Shown here in pieces: positions 44,801 through 58,035 of a DNA stretch of 64,000 bases. How positions within the stretch are numbered: the stretch's first letter is position 1; each line of letters starts with the position of its first letter. The notes beneath the pieces are model-generated. The model was given only the letters and a program-made list of their open reading frames with translations, searched no databases and had not been told where the DNA came from. The translations under genes were made by a program, and so were the position numbers. This stretch comes from Coptis chinensis (taxonomy: Eukaryota > Streptophyta > Magnoliopsida > Ranunculales > Ranunculaceae): assembly GCA_015680905.1 (NCBI GenBank), contig CM027381.1:70979501-71043500 (forward strand). The letters run 5' to 3'.

Positions 44801-46090
44801 AATTTCTAGCGCCGACCAACCCGACATAATAACTATGCAATTCATTAATAATGGGTAACCTGCTAGCACCGACCAGCCAGGCCCCCAACATAAATCAAAC
44901 ACCTGTTAGCGTCGACCATCCAGGCCCGTAATAATTACTGAATGCATGCTAGCGCCAACCAGCCAAGCAGTTAGTAATTACCAAACCAATAATCCGCTAG
45001 CACCGACCAGCCACCTAGTTACTAACAACGCTATTAACAGTATCATGGCGTACAATAACAAATTTGAAACAAGAGAAAATGAGAGAACAAGTAGGAGCCG
45101 GCCTTCTTGCTTGCTAATGGGAAGAGCGTTGGCTTCTTGAAGTGAAAATTCTAGTGTTCCATTCATCCAATACATCTTCAATGCCTTCACGAACCGATAA
45201 GTTCGGTCTAATGACATCTCTGGAATTAATTAAGAATACGTCCCCTATATAAAGATGGCTGGTAGGAACATAAACACAGAACAACTCCTCTTCTCCGGAA
45301 TAGCTATAAGTTGGTAGAAGCATCTACAACTTAATAGGCAGTTGATTCAATCCAATTACTATGGTTACATGTACGCATTGCAAATATAATTCTGGACGAA
45401 GGAGACTGATACTTTATTGGGCGGATGGCTGAGTTTATATCCGATCATGCAAGCTTCCTATGTTTACATCTTTAAGTGAGGTACTCAAACCACATGATCA
45501 CTGTTTGAAGGACCCAAAGACTTTAGTTTTTCCTCTTATATTATATTAAAATCTTAGTTTCCTTCTTTCTAGTTTTCAGGTCTTGCAAGAAATCCCTTAA
45601 TTGTAGTAAGCGTTCATATTCAAGATTTACAAACAACAACTAAAAGTTGTATCTATTAATTGCGAAGTATAAAATTCTACTAAGCCAAATTCGGCTTGAA
45701 CAAATCCATATAATTGTGAATATAGAAGATCATTTTCTCCTTAACACAAAAAAATATGAAACGAGGAACAAACAGAAACCTTACATATTTGACAGTAAAG
45801 TTTTTAAACAGTCATAAAAATCTAGGTTTAGTGAAAGATAAAAATATATACTCACCCGTGATATGCTCCTGCTAGCAGCTATCTATCAGTAGATTTCCAG
45901 CAAGAATCCCCTCTTCTTCTTTATGTGAAAAACTTTATTTTTTATTTTCTTCTCTTTGTGTCCAATCCCCTCTACGTGTGAACCTTTTTTTTTTTTTTTT
46001 TTTTTTTAAAACCACCCCGAAAAATAGGGAATGGGGTTTATCCACTTTACCCTATCTCATTATAATCTTTATCCTTTTTTTATTTTTGTC

Positions 46091-46127
<37 letters not shown>
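46091..46127. repeat. ATT microsatellite
   Basis: About twelve TAT/ATT triplets, close to the end of the 4.7-kb LTR. A run of about 22 T lies at 45986-46008. Confidence 0.9.
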
Positions 46128-46178
46128 TAACTTAATATATATATAATTAAAAAAAAAATAGGGGTGTTATAATAACCT

Positions 46179-46842
46179 TGTTGGAGTTATCCCTTATATG
46201 AGGAGGAAAAGAAGTTCAGCTTGCATGGAGAAGCCTGAGCGCGCATGCGCTCAGATTGGTCTTGCTCAAGGCACGCACCCGCCCATACCTTGGATGACTT
46301 ACAGTATTTTCAGGGCGCGTGCGCTCGACATTGGCCTTACCGAGGGCGCTCCCGTGCCCATGCCTAAATTCGAAAGAATTCTATTTTTGCAGAACCGCGA
46401 GTTTGCAATACAAGTTGGGGTTTTTGACAAAACCTAACTAAGAAAGAAGACACGAAAATACACAACACACAGAGAGGAAACCCAATCTTGAAAGCAATCA
46501 AGATTGAGAGATAACTTTTACAGAGAAACAAGTCTGTAAAGAGAGGGGAGTGATCTAGTAAGGTGAGAGACTGAAAGGAGTGATTATAATCTTTATTTTC
46601 ACTTTATAAAAGGATTAGCTTTTGTGGAAGTAGGCACCATTGGCCGGACCATGATATATCTTTGTGTTGTGGTATATTTTTATTGTTTTACATTATTATC
46701 TGTTGTTAATAGTTGTTTAGCGAGTTGGGAATGTTAGTTTGGTTGTAGGGAATATTTAGATTGTTGTTTGGAGTTGTTATTGATCCTAGTACAAGTTATC
46801 TGTGTAGTGGGGATCGATTAGTATCGGTGTTAAACCCCAACA
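46179..46842 (+). repeat. 5' LTR of the copia element
   Basis: 664 bp. Contains short direct and inverted GAGCGCGC/GCGCTC words near 46235-46250, also seen in the copy at 61.5 kb. Confidence 0.92.
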
Positions 46843-46844
46843 AG

Positions 46845-46857
46845 TGGTATCAGAGCC
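46845..46857 (+). promoter_or_regulatory. Primer-binding site (initiator Met tRNA)
   Basis: TGGTATCAGAGCC begins two bases after the 5' LTR, the standard site in plant copia elements. Confidence 0.92.
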
Positions 46858-46952
46858 AGATTATATTAGCCTAGGGTGTTATCCAAATCTTGGTTGGAAG
46901 GTGTTTGACAAAACTCCTGAGAGAATATTTGAGTTGGAAATAACTTATAGAG

Positions 46953-48741
46953 ATGGACAATTCCATGAACACTCGCATGACGAGTCTGAATAAAAAGAAC
47001 TACACCATTTGGAAAGCCAAGATGGAAGACTTGCTTTATTGCAAGAACTTGACACAACCTATTGAGAATGGAAGAGAAATACCAGAATCAGTTGCTACGG
47101 CTGAGTGGAGCAAGCTTGACAGAAAAACAATTGGGTACATTCGATAGTGGATTGACGATAGTGTCTTTCACCATGTATCCCAAGAGACTACAGCTTTTGG
47201 CTTGTAGAAGAAACTCGAAAACCTCTATGAGAGGAAGTCGGGCGGAAACAAAGTGTTGTTCGTTAAAAAGTTTGCCAACGCGAAGTACCAAGAAGGTTCT
47301 CCAATATCTGAGCATCTTAACGAAGTACAAAATACCATCAATCAGATGCATTTGATGAAGATTGATATGGGAGACAAAGTTGAGGCTTAGTTTCTATTAG
47401 GCTCTATACCCGAAAGTTGGGAGACGTTAGCAGTCTCTCTACACAGATCAGCCAAGGATGGAATCGTTTCCATAAAGATGGCTACCGCGTCTTTGTTGAA
47501 TGAGAAGGCTAGAAGGAGTTCAAGAAGCAGGTCCTCTCACTCAGAGATCCTTGTCACAGAGAAATAGGGGAGAGGTAGAAACAGAAAACCATCTCATTCT
47601 AGAGGTGATGACAGAAGCAAATCTATGGGTGAAGCTAGAACTCCTAAGGCAGAGAGACAGTGCTACTATTGTGCCACCAAGGGCCACTTCAGATATGAAT
47701 GCAGAACACTGAAGAGGGATGAGAATAATAACTGTATACATGAAGACATGATAAAGAGGAACGAAAACTCGGGTAGAGATCGTACTACACTAGTCGATGA
47801 TGGTCTAGTAGGAATTATGTCAGATTGTGGTGAGTGTTATCTTAGTACCTCATGCTAGGATATATAGTAGGTGATAGATACAGGAGCATCCTATCACGTC
47901 ACACCGCACAGGGGATTCTTCATTGCCTACAGCTGTGGTAAATATGGTGAAGTGAAGATAGGCAACAGTGGAGTCTCGAAGATTGTAGGGATTGGGGATG
48001 TTCACATAGAAATAAATGTCGGATACACCTTGACACTCAAGGATGTAAGACATGTCCCTGACATTCGGCTAAGCCTAATTTATGCTGGGAAGTTAGATGA
48101 TGATGGTTTGTAAACTCGTTTGGTAACGGGGTATGGAAACAGAGCAGAGATTCCATTGTAGCAGCCAGAGGGAAGAAAACTTGCTCTCTTTATAAATACA
48201 CAGGCTAGTTTGTGTAAAATAGAAGTAAATGCGGCAGAAGAAAAAGCTTCCTCCGAACTGTGGAATAAGAGACTATGTCATATGGATGAAAAATGCATGG
48301 AAGTTCTTGACAAGCAAAAGTCCTTGCCAAACATCAAAGGTATACATTTAAATAGATGTACTCATTGTTTGGTAGGAAAGCAACATAGGGTGTCTTTCAA
48401 AGATTCCTGTCTCACAGAAAGGATAATGTCCTTGAACTAGTGCACACAGACTTATGTTGTCCTATAAAAGTGAAGTCCCACGGGGGAGCTTTATACTTCA
48501 TGACCTTCATTGATGATACGTCAAGAAAGGTATGGGAATATAGTCTGAAAACCAAGAATAAAGTACTTGGCGTGTTTGAGAAATTCCATAGCATGGTGGA
48601 AAGAGAGACAGGGAAGTTGTTGAAGTGTATTCACTCAGATAATGGGGGTGAGTACATTGGGCTGTTTGAAGAGTATTGCCAGAGTCATGGGATTCGTCAT
48701 GAGCAGACCGTTCCTAAAACTCCACAACAGAATGGTATAGC
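46953..48741 (+). pseudogene. Copia polyprotein, first part (gag, protease, integrase start)
   Basis: From ATG 46953 a gag N-terminus appears (LNKKNYTIWKAKMEDLLY). The nucleocapsid zinc knuckle is at 47661-47702 with spacing C-2-C-4-H-4-C. The protease D-T-G-A is near 47876-47887. The pre-integrase zinc region follows at about 48255-48410, with the H-x3-H part reduced and C-x-x-C present near 48358-48369. The integrase core begins near 48440; the D of HTDL, the D of HSDNGGE and the QNG block are seen. Frame shifts near 47140, 47380 and 47560 and stops near 47390, 47568, 47856-47870 and 48110 inactivate it. The integrase is cut at 48741 by a solo LTR. Confidence 0.88.
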
Positions 48742-50269
48742 TGATAAACGTAAAAAGATTACTTTTACTAATGAATAAAGCGAGGAAACTCTAAACGTAA
48801 GTAAAACTAAACGATAGTTTACGTTCCTAATTTATCAAAGATTTCTACTCTCAATCCTATGAGATATAGTGGAGTAGAGTGATTCGTTTCACTCCTAGTC
48901 CTTCCGCATGTTAATGTTCTCTAAGTATAAGTATTCTAACTCTAAAGTCTAATGAGAGATTTACGAAAAAGGCAACTAGACTACGATGCAACTACCCACA
49001 AAATGCAACTAGTCGACTATGGGAATAACTAAGGGAATGCTACATTGATTCGATGATAAGGAGTTAGAGGGGAATTGATTCCACTTTTACCTCGACTTAA
49101 TCCCATTAACTACAAATCGTCAGTAATCCGAATTGAATCGCTTCATGAACAATTTGGTTCTTCCTAATCCCTAATTACACATGACATTTCTACCAATTAA
49201 TAACTAGCATGTGAACGATTAAACCCATTCTCATGGTGAACTAAACGCTTTCTAGAGTGGAAAGGAAATTACGACGAATCTAATCTAATCGAATCAATCA
49301 ATCTTTCATCAAAGCTTCTCAACCCCCTCTAATGGAGGTTTAGCCGGGAATTATTACGCAATCATTTTCGATTAAATTTAAACTAAACATGATATAAAGA
49401 ATTGAAATTTACTTAATTAAACAATAATGAAATCTAATTTAATGACTAAAATGCAATAAGGACAGGAATTGAAATTGGATCTAGAAATGGAAATGACAAA
49501 AATCGAAATTGATAGAAATACTACTTTATTGACCTAATCAAAATGAAGAACAAGATTCCAAGGTTTAATCTAATACAATAATTGGATTTGAAACTACACT
49601 TAATAAAAAACAATTAAATAAAACTAGATCTAGAAGCTATTTTAATGACTACTTTCTATTCTAAGCTACTTTTATTTTCTAACCTAAAAATCTACCCTTA
49701 ACAAAGAATTAAGCTTTTGTTTTTATACTTTCAGATCCAAAAATCGTGCATGGGCTTGGAGCCATGTTTTGGGCCAGAGAATCAGGCCCAAAACCCAATT
49801 CTTTCAGTCCAGAAAGACCTCTTCAGCTGCAGTTGGCTTCAATAGACTTTCCATCCAATTCTGCTCCTCTAATTGGGTCAAGGCTTAGACCATTAGAAAG
49901 CTCTTTCCGAGCCGGTCGTTTTGACATAAGGTAGGCCCCATTCCGAGGTCTGAGTCCAAAGATATGTCCTTCGGAAGTTCTCACGACTTTGTGTCTTTGT
50001 TTTACGCCTGGCCGACTTTTCAGCTTTTGACCGGACTTTTAGAAAGGCTTTGTCTTCTCGAAACTTGGCCTTTAATCACGGAACTCCTTAGTAACCGACC
50101 TTTGCTCCTTTATCTCACTAAAGTGGCACATTTCTGCACATAATGGACTTTGAACCCTGAAAATGCATAAAGACACGTGAATCAGTGTTAACTCTTAATT
50201 ATTACTCACATAATTGGTCTAAAAGTATGACTGTTAAAGGGTTAAAACTACAGTTTTGGGCTCTTATCA
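48742..50269 (-). mobile_element. Solo LTR in the copia integrase
   Basis: 1528 bp, flanked by ATAGC at 48737-48741 and 50270-50274. Read on minus it begins TGATAAGAGCCCAAAACTG. The insertion at 56554-58030 begins TGATAAGCACCCAAAACTG, so both belong to related families. No coding sequence inside. The integrase frame resumes in phase immediately after the duplication. Confidence 0.92.
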
Positions 50270-50274
50270 ATAGC

Positions 50275-52480
50275 CGAGAGGATGAATCGGACCATTGTAG
50301 AGAGGATGAGATGCATGCTGTCTCACTCTAAACTACCTAGAAGCTACTGGGTAGAAGCAATGCGCACAGCCGTACATGTGATCAACCTATCGTCGTCAGG
50401 CAGAGATGTTAATTATGGATACTTTAGGGTATTTGGGTGCAGGGCATTTGTGCACATTTCGAAGGATGAGAGATCCAAGCTTGATGATAAAGTCAAGCAG
50501 TGCATTTTTCTAGGTTATGGAGATGAAAAGTTTGGTTACAAACTTTATGATCCGATTAACAAGAAGGTAATCCGAAGTTGAGATGTTGTGTTCTTGGAAG
50601 ACCAAACCATAGCAGACTTTGAGGAGGGTGAGAAGCTACAAGCTTTCACTAATGATCTTGTTGATTCAGAACCAGAAGTTCCTACTGTGGAACATGCAGA
50701 AGGCATTGAGAATGCAAAGAACCATGGGCTTGAAGCTCATGATGAGAATCCTATTGCTCATGATGGGATAAAACCTAGCTAGATATAGAAGATGCAGATG
50801 AAGTACATGAACCACCACCAGAGCAAGCAGAAGTGCATCCTCTTGAGGCACCAGCAGATGGGGTAAGGAGGTTAAACAGAAAGAGACAAGCTTCAAACAG
50901 GTATCCACCACATACGTATGTTTTACTATCTGACGGTGGAGAACCTATATACTATCAAGAGGCTCTTGAAGGTACATACAAAGAGAAGTAGTTGAAGACC
51001 ATACATGATGAGATTGATTCTTTGCATAAGAATCACACTTATAAGTTAGTTGAGAAACCGAAAGGAAGAAAAATTCTCAAGAATAAGTGGATCTACAAAG
51101 TCAAGCATGATGAGAACAATCCACATCCAAGGCACAAAGCTAGCCTTGTTGTGAAGGGATTCGGTCAAAGGAAAGGTATTGACTTTGATGAGATTTTCTC
51201 TCCTGTAGTGAAGATGACTTCTATCCGGGTGGTATTGGGTATGACCGCAAGTATAAACCTGGAGATTGAGCAGCTAGATGTTATGACAACCTTTTTTTAT
51301 GGAGACCTTGAAGAAGATGTCTACATAGACCAGCCAGAGGGATTTGAGGTCAAAGGCAAGGAGCACCTAGTATGCAAGTTGATAAAGAGCATGTATGGGT
51401 TGAAGCAAGCACCGCGACAGTGGTACATAAAGTTTGATTCCTTTATGGCGAAGCAAGGATACAAGAAGTCTGCTTCCGATCATTGTGTGTTTGTTCAAAA
51501 ATTTCCAGACGAGGATTTCATAGTGTTATTGTTGTATGTGGATGATATGTTGATAGTTAGCCCAAACATCAACAAGATATCCAAGCTGAAGAAAAACTTC
51601 AGTAAGTCCTTTGAAATGAAGGATTTGGGTCAAGCAAAGTAGATACTTGGGATACGGATTACTCATAATAGAAAGAGTAGGAAGTTGTGGCTTTCTCAAG
51701 AAAGATACATTGAGAAGGTGTTGAAGAGATTCAACATGGATCAAGCAAAGCCAGTCAGTTGTCCGCTTGGTGGCCAGTTTCGCATGACCAAAGAGATGTG
51801 TCCAAAGGGTGAGCATGAGCAGAGTCAGATGGAAAAGATTCCTTATGCAACCGCAGTGGGCAGCTTAATGTATGCAATGGTGTGTACAAGACTGGATATT
51901 ATTTTCGCCGTGGGTGTTGTAAGCCAATTTCTGTCAAATCCGGAGAAAGAGCATTGGGAAGGTGTTAAGTGGATAATGAGATGTCTCAAGGGCACTTCCA
52001 AACCGTGTTTGTATTTTGGTGGAAGTAAGCCCTTACTTGAAGGCTACACTGATGTAGACATGGCAGGTGATGTTGACTCGATGAAGTCCACCTCCAGTTA
52101 TCTGGTTACTTTTGCAGGGGGAGCAGTTTCATGGAAATCTAAGTTGGAAAAGTGTGTTGCCCTCTCCACCACAGAAGCCGAGTATATTGCAGCCACTGAG
52201 TGTTGCAAAGAGATGCTATGGATGAAAAGGTTCTTCGATGAACTAGGGCTAAAGCAGAAATAATTTGTAGTTCTATGTGACAGTCAGAGTGTCATCCATT
52301 TGAGTAAGAATCTGAGTTTTCATTCTAGATCCAAGCACATACATTTACGTTATCATTAGATTAGAGAAGTACTCGAAAACAAGCATTTGTGTATTAAGAA
52401 GATCTATACCGACAAGGACAGGTCAGATATAACGACCAAAGTATTACCAAAAAGTAAGTTTGATGTTTGTTGTGCTATTG
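50275..52480 (+). pseudogene. Copia polyprotein, second part (integrase end, reverse transcriptase, RNase H)
   Basis: The integrase resumes (MNRTIVERMRCMLSHSKLPR). Compared with the copy at 63.6-64 kb about 17 residues are missing after HVINLS. The reverse transcriptase starts near 50990 (NKWIYKVKH, GIDFDEIFSPVVKM) with the YVDDM catalytic box near 51534-51548. RNase H follows with DVDMAGD, STTEAEYIA and a C-terminal tail to about 52480. Stops where the other copy has W or Q (TAG near 50989 and 51640, TAA near 52261), plus TGA near 50580, show loss by point changes. Not functional. Confidence 0.9.
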
Positions 52481-52553
52481 TCGGAATAGTAGGTTGGTAG
52501 CACACTCCTCCTGTTGATTTAGAAATTGCATGGAGGTATCCCCCCTCACTGTT

Positions 52554-52565
52554 GAGGGGGGAGAT
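52554..52565 (+). promoter_or_regulatory. Polypurine tract of the copia element
   Basis: GAGGGGGGAGAT ends directly at the TGTTGG of the 3' LTR. Confidence 0.85.
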
Positions 52566-55500
52566 TGTTGGAGTTATCCCTCACATGAGAAGAAAAGAAG
52601 TTCAACATGGCGGTGTATCCACACACCTCGATTTCGGCGAGAGCTTATTTGTCCCCGACTCTTGATCTCCGGGTGTGACGACTTCCACTTCCAAAACCCA
52701 TAAACAGATTTAAAATATGGGATAATTAAAACCAATAAAAATTTCAATTATACATAAGTCCTCTTCATTACAAAAATTCCCAATTAAGATTAGGTTACAA
52801 ATCTCTTTTCAATAACTCTTTAATTAAAATATACAAATGAGAATACAAAAACATTGTCTAGACTGAAAAGCTATATCACCTCAAGGAAAAACAAAACGAT
52901 CCGGAGATGTAACGCTAATGCAAACCACAAGCAAACCCACCAACCTTCTTCAACACTAAACCTGGCAAAACTTATCAACTATGTTCATTGAATGAACACA
53001 CCCGATAAGCAAACATGCAAATCGGGTCAAGATTATTATAAACAATGCTTTGTGTGAGTAGCCCTAAAAATACGAATATACTTATACATATATATACACA
53101 ATCCATACGGCGCTTAGTTCCTCCATCGAGGCGCACCTTTCAAACTATACATCCTTAAACACAATAATTAAGGCAGGTAGTTCCTCCAATCGAGCCTTAA
53201 TTTTCCACTAACCACACAAACAAACTATACACATAATAAATAAGGCGGTAGTTCCTCCATCCATCGAGGCCTTTAGGTTCAACTAAACAAATAATCAACC
53301 AAGCATATTACCATAATTAGATTATTTCAGACTTTCTTTGCATGTCCCTAAAATCACGTCAGATCTATGTCTTACCTAGTTTCCTGGCTACCACAATCGC
53401 AACCCAACACCTAACATGTACATCCACATGCCTCCCTTACATAAATGAGCCACTCCGCGCGCGAACCACCCCTGGCGGGATGCCGCGACACCGTAAAATC
53501 CTCACACGGAAGCCAAATCTATGTAAGATCGCCACTATTCGCATAAAATATTATGCATCATCGCTTCTATTTTGCAATCAAGTCACTATTTGAAGTAATT
53601 CAGATTAATTCGCCCGGAAGGGCCATTCACATGAGTTGTGGTAGTCGTTCTAGGATTTTCGTTATGTAATTTTATTCGTGTCATACATTAATGACTCATA
53701 AACATTCCATTATATCACGCGTCTTGGTCAATTACCTTGTATTGCACTAAGCCATAATATCTAGAAACATCTCAATTATATCTCATAGTCACTTTCATTC
53801 TTTCATGTGCCAATATATTATTACCACTACACCACACTCCCCGCTCTCAAACATTCACCAATACTATATTAGCATCTCACATATAAAATAATGGAGTGTA
53901 TATACATTTCTCCAAGATATCGCATTTATATAACTATCCCAAAGATATTATATCATGTCACGCGTGTCAAAATACACAACATCAATGTCAAATCTTTTCT
54001 TAGATAATGACAACCAAATATATACTAGCTTCCACAAAGATTTTATTACTATATGTGTCCATATAATATACACATAAAACGTGAAGACAAATAAACAAAT
54101 CCATGATCAAAGCCCAATATATATATATATATGCTTTTACACACTACTCACGCCAAATCTAAATTAGATAATGACCAACCAAGTTATACAATATCGACAA
54201 TATTTTATATAATCAAATATGTGAAAAAGTGGAAAAGTCAATATTCCACGATCAATCTACAACCGATCAAAAAACTGGCGGTCAAAAGTCAACACATCAT
54301 GGTCAAGGTCAAACTCAACATGTCATAGTCAAAGTCAAAGTCAACATGTCATGGTCAAAGTCAAACTGCTGCTTTTCGCATAGCCATGGTTCATGGCTAA
54401 GGTCAAAGTCAAAAGTCAAACCGTCCAAACTGTCTCCGTCAAAGTCAAACTGCTGCTGCTTTTAGTTTGACAAGTCTGTTGGTTCATGGGCTCATGGCTA
54501 AGGTCATGGTTCGGACCTAATCGCCAAGCCCAAACCTTAGACCCGGAAGTCTAAACATTTAAAGACCCAATTAGATCTATTTTAAGTCCTATGGACTGGT
54601 CCCAAGCAATATTAGAAACTGGCCCAAAACAGTTAAGTGATCGGCCCAAAGGAAACTAATTAAATTGGTCCAACACGTAAAATGGTTCTATCCATCAATT
54701 TAATCCGGTACTGTCCATAGAAAAGGGCCAAATAAAACAAATAGAAAAGGGCCCAAACAACTAAAACAATCCGGGCCCAAACTTAAAACATTTCGGCCCA
54801 AGCAACAAATGAAATTAGACCGGCCCAAAAACTGAAACCGATTGAGCCCAAGCCGTCAAATTAACTAAAAATCCGGCCACCACAAGCCTCCACACAACCA
54901 CCCATTTCAACCAATCGGTTTTACTCATTTCAACAACCCCTGCAACATTAACAAAGGCAAAAACTCTAATCCTTTGATCCCTCATCTTCCTCAACATTAG
55001 ATCTGATTTTCGCCGCCATTAATGGCTTCTCCAAGCTATCAACAGCCCCCACGCACTCAAACACACCCCCTTCAACAATTCCAACATTACCAACATACAT
55101 CAACCATTCAAAATCACAACCAAAACAGTTGGAACTACAAAAAACGCAACTTTCAATTTGAGCGATGCGTTCGGAGAAGCTCCCAATCCATACCCGACGT
55201 CCATCAACCAATCAAACCATTCAAGCCGATGAAATTTAGAATCACCGTGACAAGGTTTCAAACCGCCGTCGATAGGCGATGCCATTATCGCCGGACACAA
55301 AACTTCATAGAATCCCACCCAATCAATACCTCATACCCAACACGCACAAAAAACAGTTAATAAAAACTAGATGCTTTCTTGCTGTTGGACTCTCATGGCT
55401 GCCGCCATTGACCGACTTCCGAAGTTCCAATGGTTCCAAATCCCAAAATTTTTTGAGTTTAAGTTTTTAACTACACAACATTTCAATAGAGTTTTCAATG

Positions 55501-56351
55501 ACAGACAACCGAATTAAAACAATATAATGACCAATATATAAAAACATAGACATTAAACAATATTCACCGATACACGAAAACCATCAATCCGGTGAAATAG
55601 CAAAATAGCTACTCACCTGTATGAACAGCTCCTACGAATTTCTCCGAAGTCCCGAGCCGTGGCTCCCACCCTCCGTAAATCCAAATTTTCATCTCTCCTC
55701 CATTTTAATATATTATTTTTCTCTGAACCCTATTTTCTAGAAAAATGTGTTTATATACTTGGGTCCGAAACCCAAGCCCAACACAGACTCGGGCCCCGAA
55801 AATCAGGCCCACATGTCCCGAGTCCAATCCGACGAATTTTGAAAATAAATAATTAAATTAATTAATTAAATAGATAAAAATGTATTTAAAAATACGGCGC
55901 TACACGCCTTGATGATGCCTTTTTTGGATGACTTACAATGTTTTTCGCCTAAAACATTAACCTTGGCCTTGTTCAATTTTTGCCTAAATTCGAAAGAATT
56001 CTATTTTTGTAGAACCGCGAGTTTGCAATACAAGTTGGGGTTTTTGGCAAAACCTAACTAAGGAAGAAGACACGAAAATACACAGCACACAAAGAGGAAA
56101 CCTAATCTTGAAAGCAATCAAGATTGAGAGATAACCTTTACAGAACCATTGGCCGAACCACGGTATATCTTTGTGTTGTGGTATGTTTTTACTGCTTTAT
56201 ATTATTATCTGTTGTTAATAATTGTTTAGCGAGTTGGGCATATTAGTTTGGTTGTAGGGGATATTTAGATTGTTGTTTGGAGTTGTTATTGATCCTAGTA
56301 CAAATTATCTGTGTAGTGGGGATCGATTGCTATCGGTGTTAAACCCCAACA
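52566..56351 (+). repeat. 3' LTR of the copia element, interrupted
   Basis: The LTR parts are 52566-52613 and 55905-56351. About 70-80 bases present in the 5' LTR around the insertion point are missing or scrambled here, so the nested insertion came with a deletion or later rearrangement. Confidence 0.85.
52614..55904 (-). mobile_element. Solo LTR (3.3 kb) in the copia 3' LTR
   Basis: Read on minus it begins TGTAGCGCCGTATTTTTAAA and ends near GGTGTGTGGATACA. Same family as 14020-17481 (shared AACTCATTC-type, GGCGCCTC-GGAGGAACTA and TTCATTCAATGAACA words). The flanks GGCGG and CGCCT do not match as a duplication. Open frames in it are not family proteins. Confidence 0.85.
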
Positions 56352-56553
56352 AACCTATTTCAGAAAAGTACTCCTAATTAAACGACTTAAGTTACACAAC
56401 TTTAAGATGTAGATTGTACAACTTTCATTACATTTTTTCCTTTATTTTCTAGCAAGATTTTCTATTAAAACGACATAATGAACTCTTTAGACTCCAAGTA
56501 GTATTGGATCTACGAACTAATAGCAACAGTTAGGTTAGAACTAATGTAGAGGG

Positions 56554-58030
56554 TGATAAGCACCCAAAACTGTAATATAACCCCTGTAGAGACATTACAT
56601 ATTGGTTAATTATGTGTGTAATAAATGCAAATTAATTGTATTTCCATACTTTTGCAGGTTTCAACACGTAAACGATGAAATTTCAACAAAATTGGCATTT
56701 TGGCATGGAAACAAGGTGAATATGCTAATTGAAAAAAGCCTTTTTATCAAGTCCAAAAGAAGCCAAGCCCATTGGAAGCTTAAATCAAGCCCATGATGCC
56801 TGGTCAAAATAGTCAATTCCGGGTCAACCCTGGTCAAATCTTGTAAAAAAATCAATGAAACTTCGGAAAATCATATCTTTTGACTCCGAACTCCGTTTTG
56901 GGTGTGTGACCTGTCAAAACGATCAGCGTAACAAGCTCTACACAATGGTATATAGCTTCCATCAATTTACTGGACTGGAAATTAAAACAAGTCCGAACCA
57001 AGACAAAGTAAAAATCCAATTACTATTCATCATGATGTCATTAAGTGGAAGCTTATGTAATCACCCACTTTCTCTACTTAATAAGTGCACAAACCACTCA
57101 TAATTATTTATCTTGTAATGGGAATTACTATTCACCCACTTTCTTCAATTAGATTAAATAAATTCCATTATAAAAGTACATTAATTTGTAATCTTTGGAT
57201 TGAAAATGTAAGATGTAATCTTGGCCACCCATCTTACTCTGAAAATATAAATAGGAGGGGTGATGCTCTAAATAAACTTGCCAATTTACTTGTGATTTGT
57301 GGTCTTATAGCCCTTCACTCTCTTCTTCTTCTTCTTCTTCTCAATCTCTAGTTCTTCTTAAGTATCTCTTGTAAGTAGTTCATAGGTCCTAGGATCATGA
57401 GCTAAAACCCTCCTTTGTGGAGGGTTGATGATGCTCATCTGAGGAGAATCTCCATTAATGGAGTTTTTCATTACTTTAATTTTTCACAAGCTTGTTATCA
57501 ACATTAACTCCAAAATAGTTTATGTTAATAACAAGCTATAACTTGTTAGGGTATTCTAGAGATAGAGTACCATAATAAGTCCTCATGCTAGTAGGTTGTC
57601 TTAAAGATAAGATAAATCTACTAGGGATCAAACTTGATATTATTCTTGGGTTTGTCTATGAACCCAATAATGATTATAGTTTTTGTAATGAATTGATTAA
57701 AAATAGTAGTTATCCTTGCATGAGTGAAGTTAATCCTCCACATATAACTCTCCACAACTTTCTCTCTCTTCTATCTTCTCTAAGTAATTTTATAATAAAT
57801 TTGTTATATTGTAATTTGAAAGTGAATTTAAAGTAAGTCTAGTATAAAACTTCCACCTAAAGCCTTCTCTCATTTAAGATTTCTCTTGAGCAGTCTACCT
57901 AAGTTGTGAACAAGTGATTCAATGTTAGGCATGGGACGATTCCTTTACTCGAACTATATTTCAACATGAATCGAGAGTAAGATAATTGATTTAAGTGTGA
58001 GTTGGAGTAAGTCTAATTTAATACTTATCA
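56554..58030 (+). mobile_element. Solo LTR (1.48 kb)
   Basis: Starts TGATAAGCACCC and ends ACTTATCA, flanked by GAGGG at 56549-56553 and 58031-58035. Non-coding. A CTTCTT microsatellite occurs at about 57320-57340. Confidence 0.92.
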
Positions 58031-58035
58031 GAGGG

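Larger units (their letters stand above)
41460..46171 (-). mobile_element. Very long solo LTR or LTR-like element (4.7 kb)
   Basis: Starts TGTCACACCCC and ends GGGGTGTTATA on plus, flanked by ATAAC at 41455-41459 and 46172-46176. Read on minus the ends fit the TGTAACACCCC to GGGGTGTGACA pattern of large plant gypsy LTRs. No polymerase or gag motif occurs inside. It contains several tandem repeats and no convincing gene. The copia element next door is inserted right after its duplication. Confidence 0.75.
46179..56351 (+). mobile_element. Ty1/copia retrotransposon (Tnt1-like), complete structure, inactive, with nested solo LTRs
   Basis: LTRs start TGTTGGAGTTATCCC and end GTTAAACCCCAACA. The whole unit is flanked by AACCT at 46174-46178 and 56352-56356. 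Domain order is gag, zinc knuckle, protease, integrase, reverse transcriptase, RNase H, typical of copia. Two insertions are nested in it: 48742-50269 in the integrase and 52614-55904 in the 3' LTR. Many stop codons prevent expression. A second copy of the family is at 60995 onward on minus. Confidence 0.93.

Noticed and set aside
41553-45323. Several 60-100 codon frames between 41.5 and 45.3 kb
   Set aside because: They lie in an LTR-like block with tandem repeats and show no domain motifs.
48742-50269. A host gene in the integrase gap
   Set aside because: The segment has TG/CA ends and an ATAGC duplication and no coding content, so it is a solo LTR.
52614-55904. Frames at 53342-55856
   Set aside because: They lie in the second solo LTR and do not correspond to conserved frames in the copy at 14020-17481.
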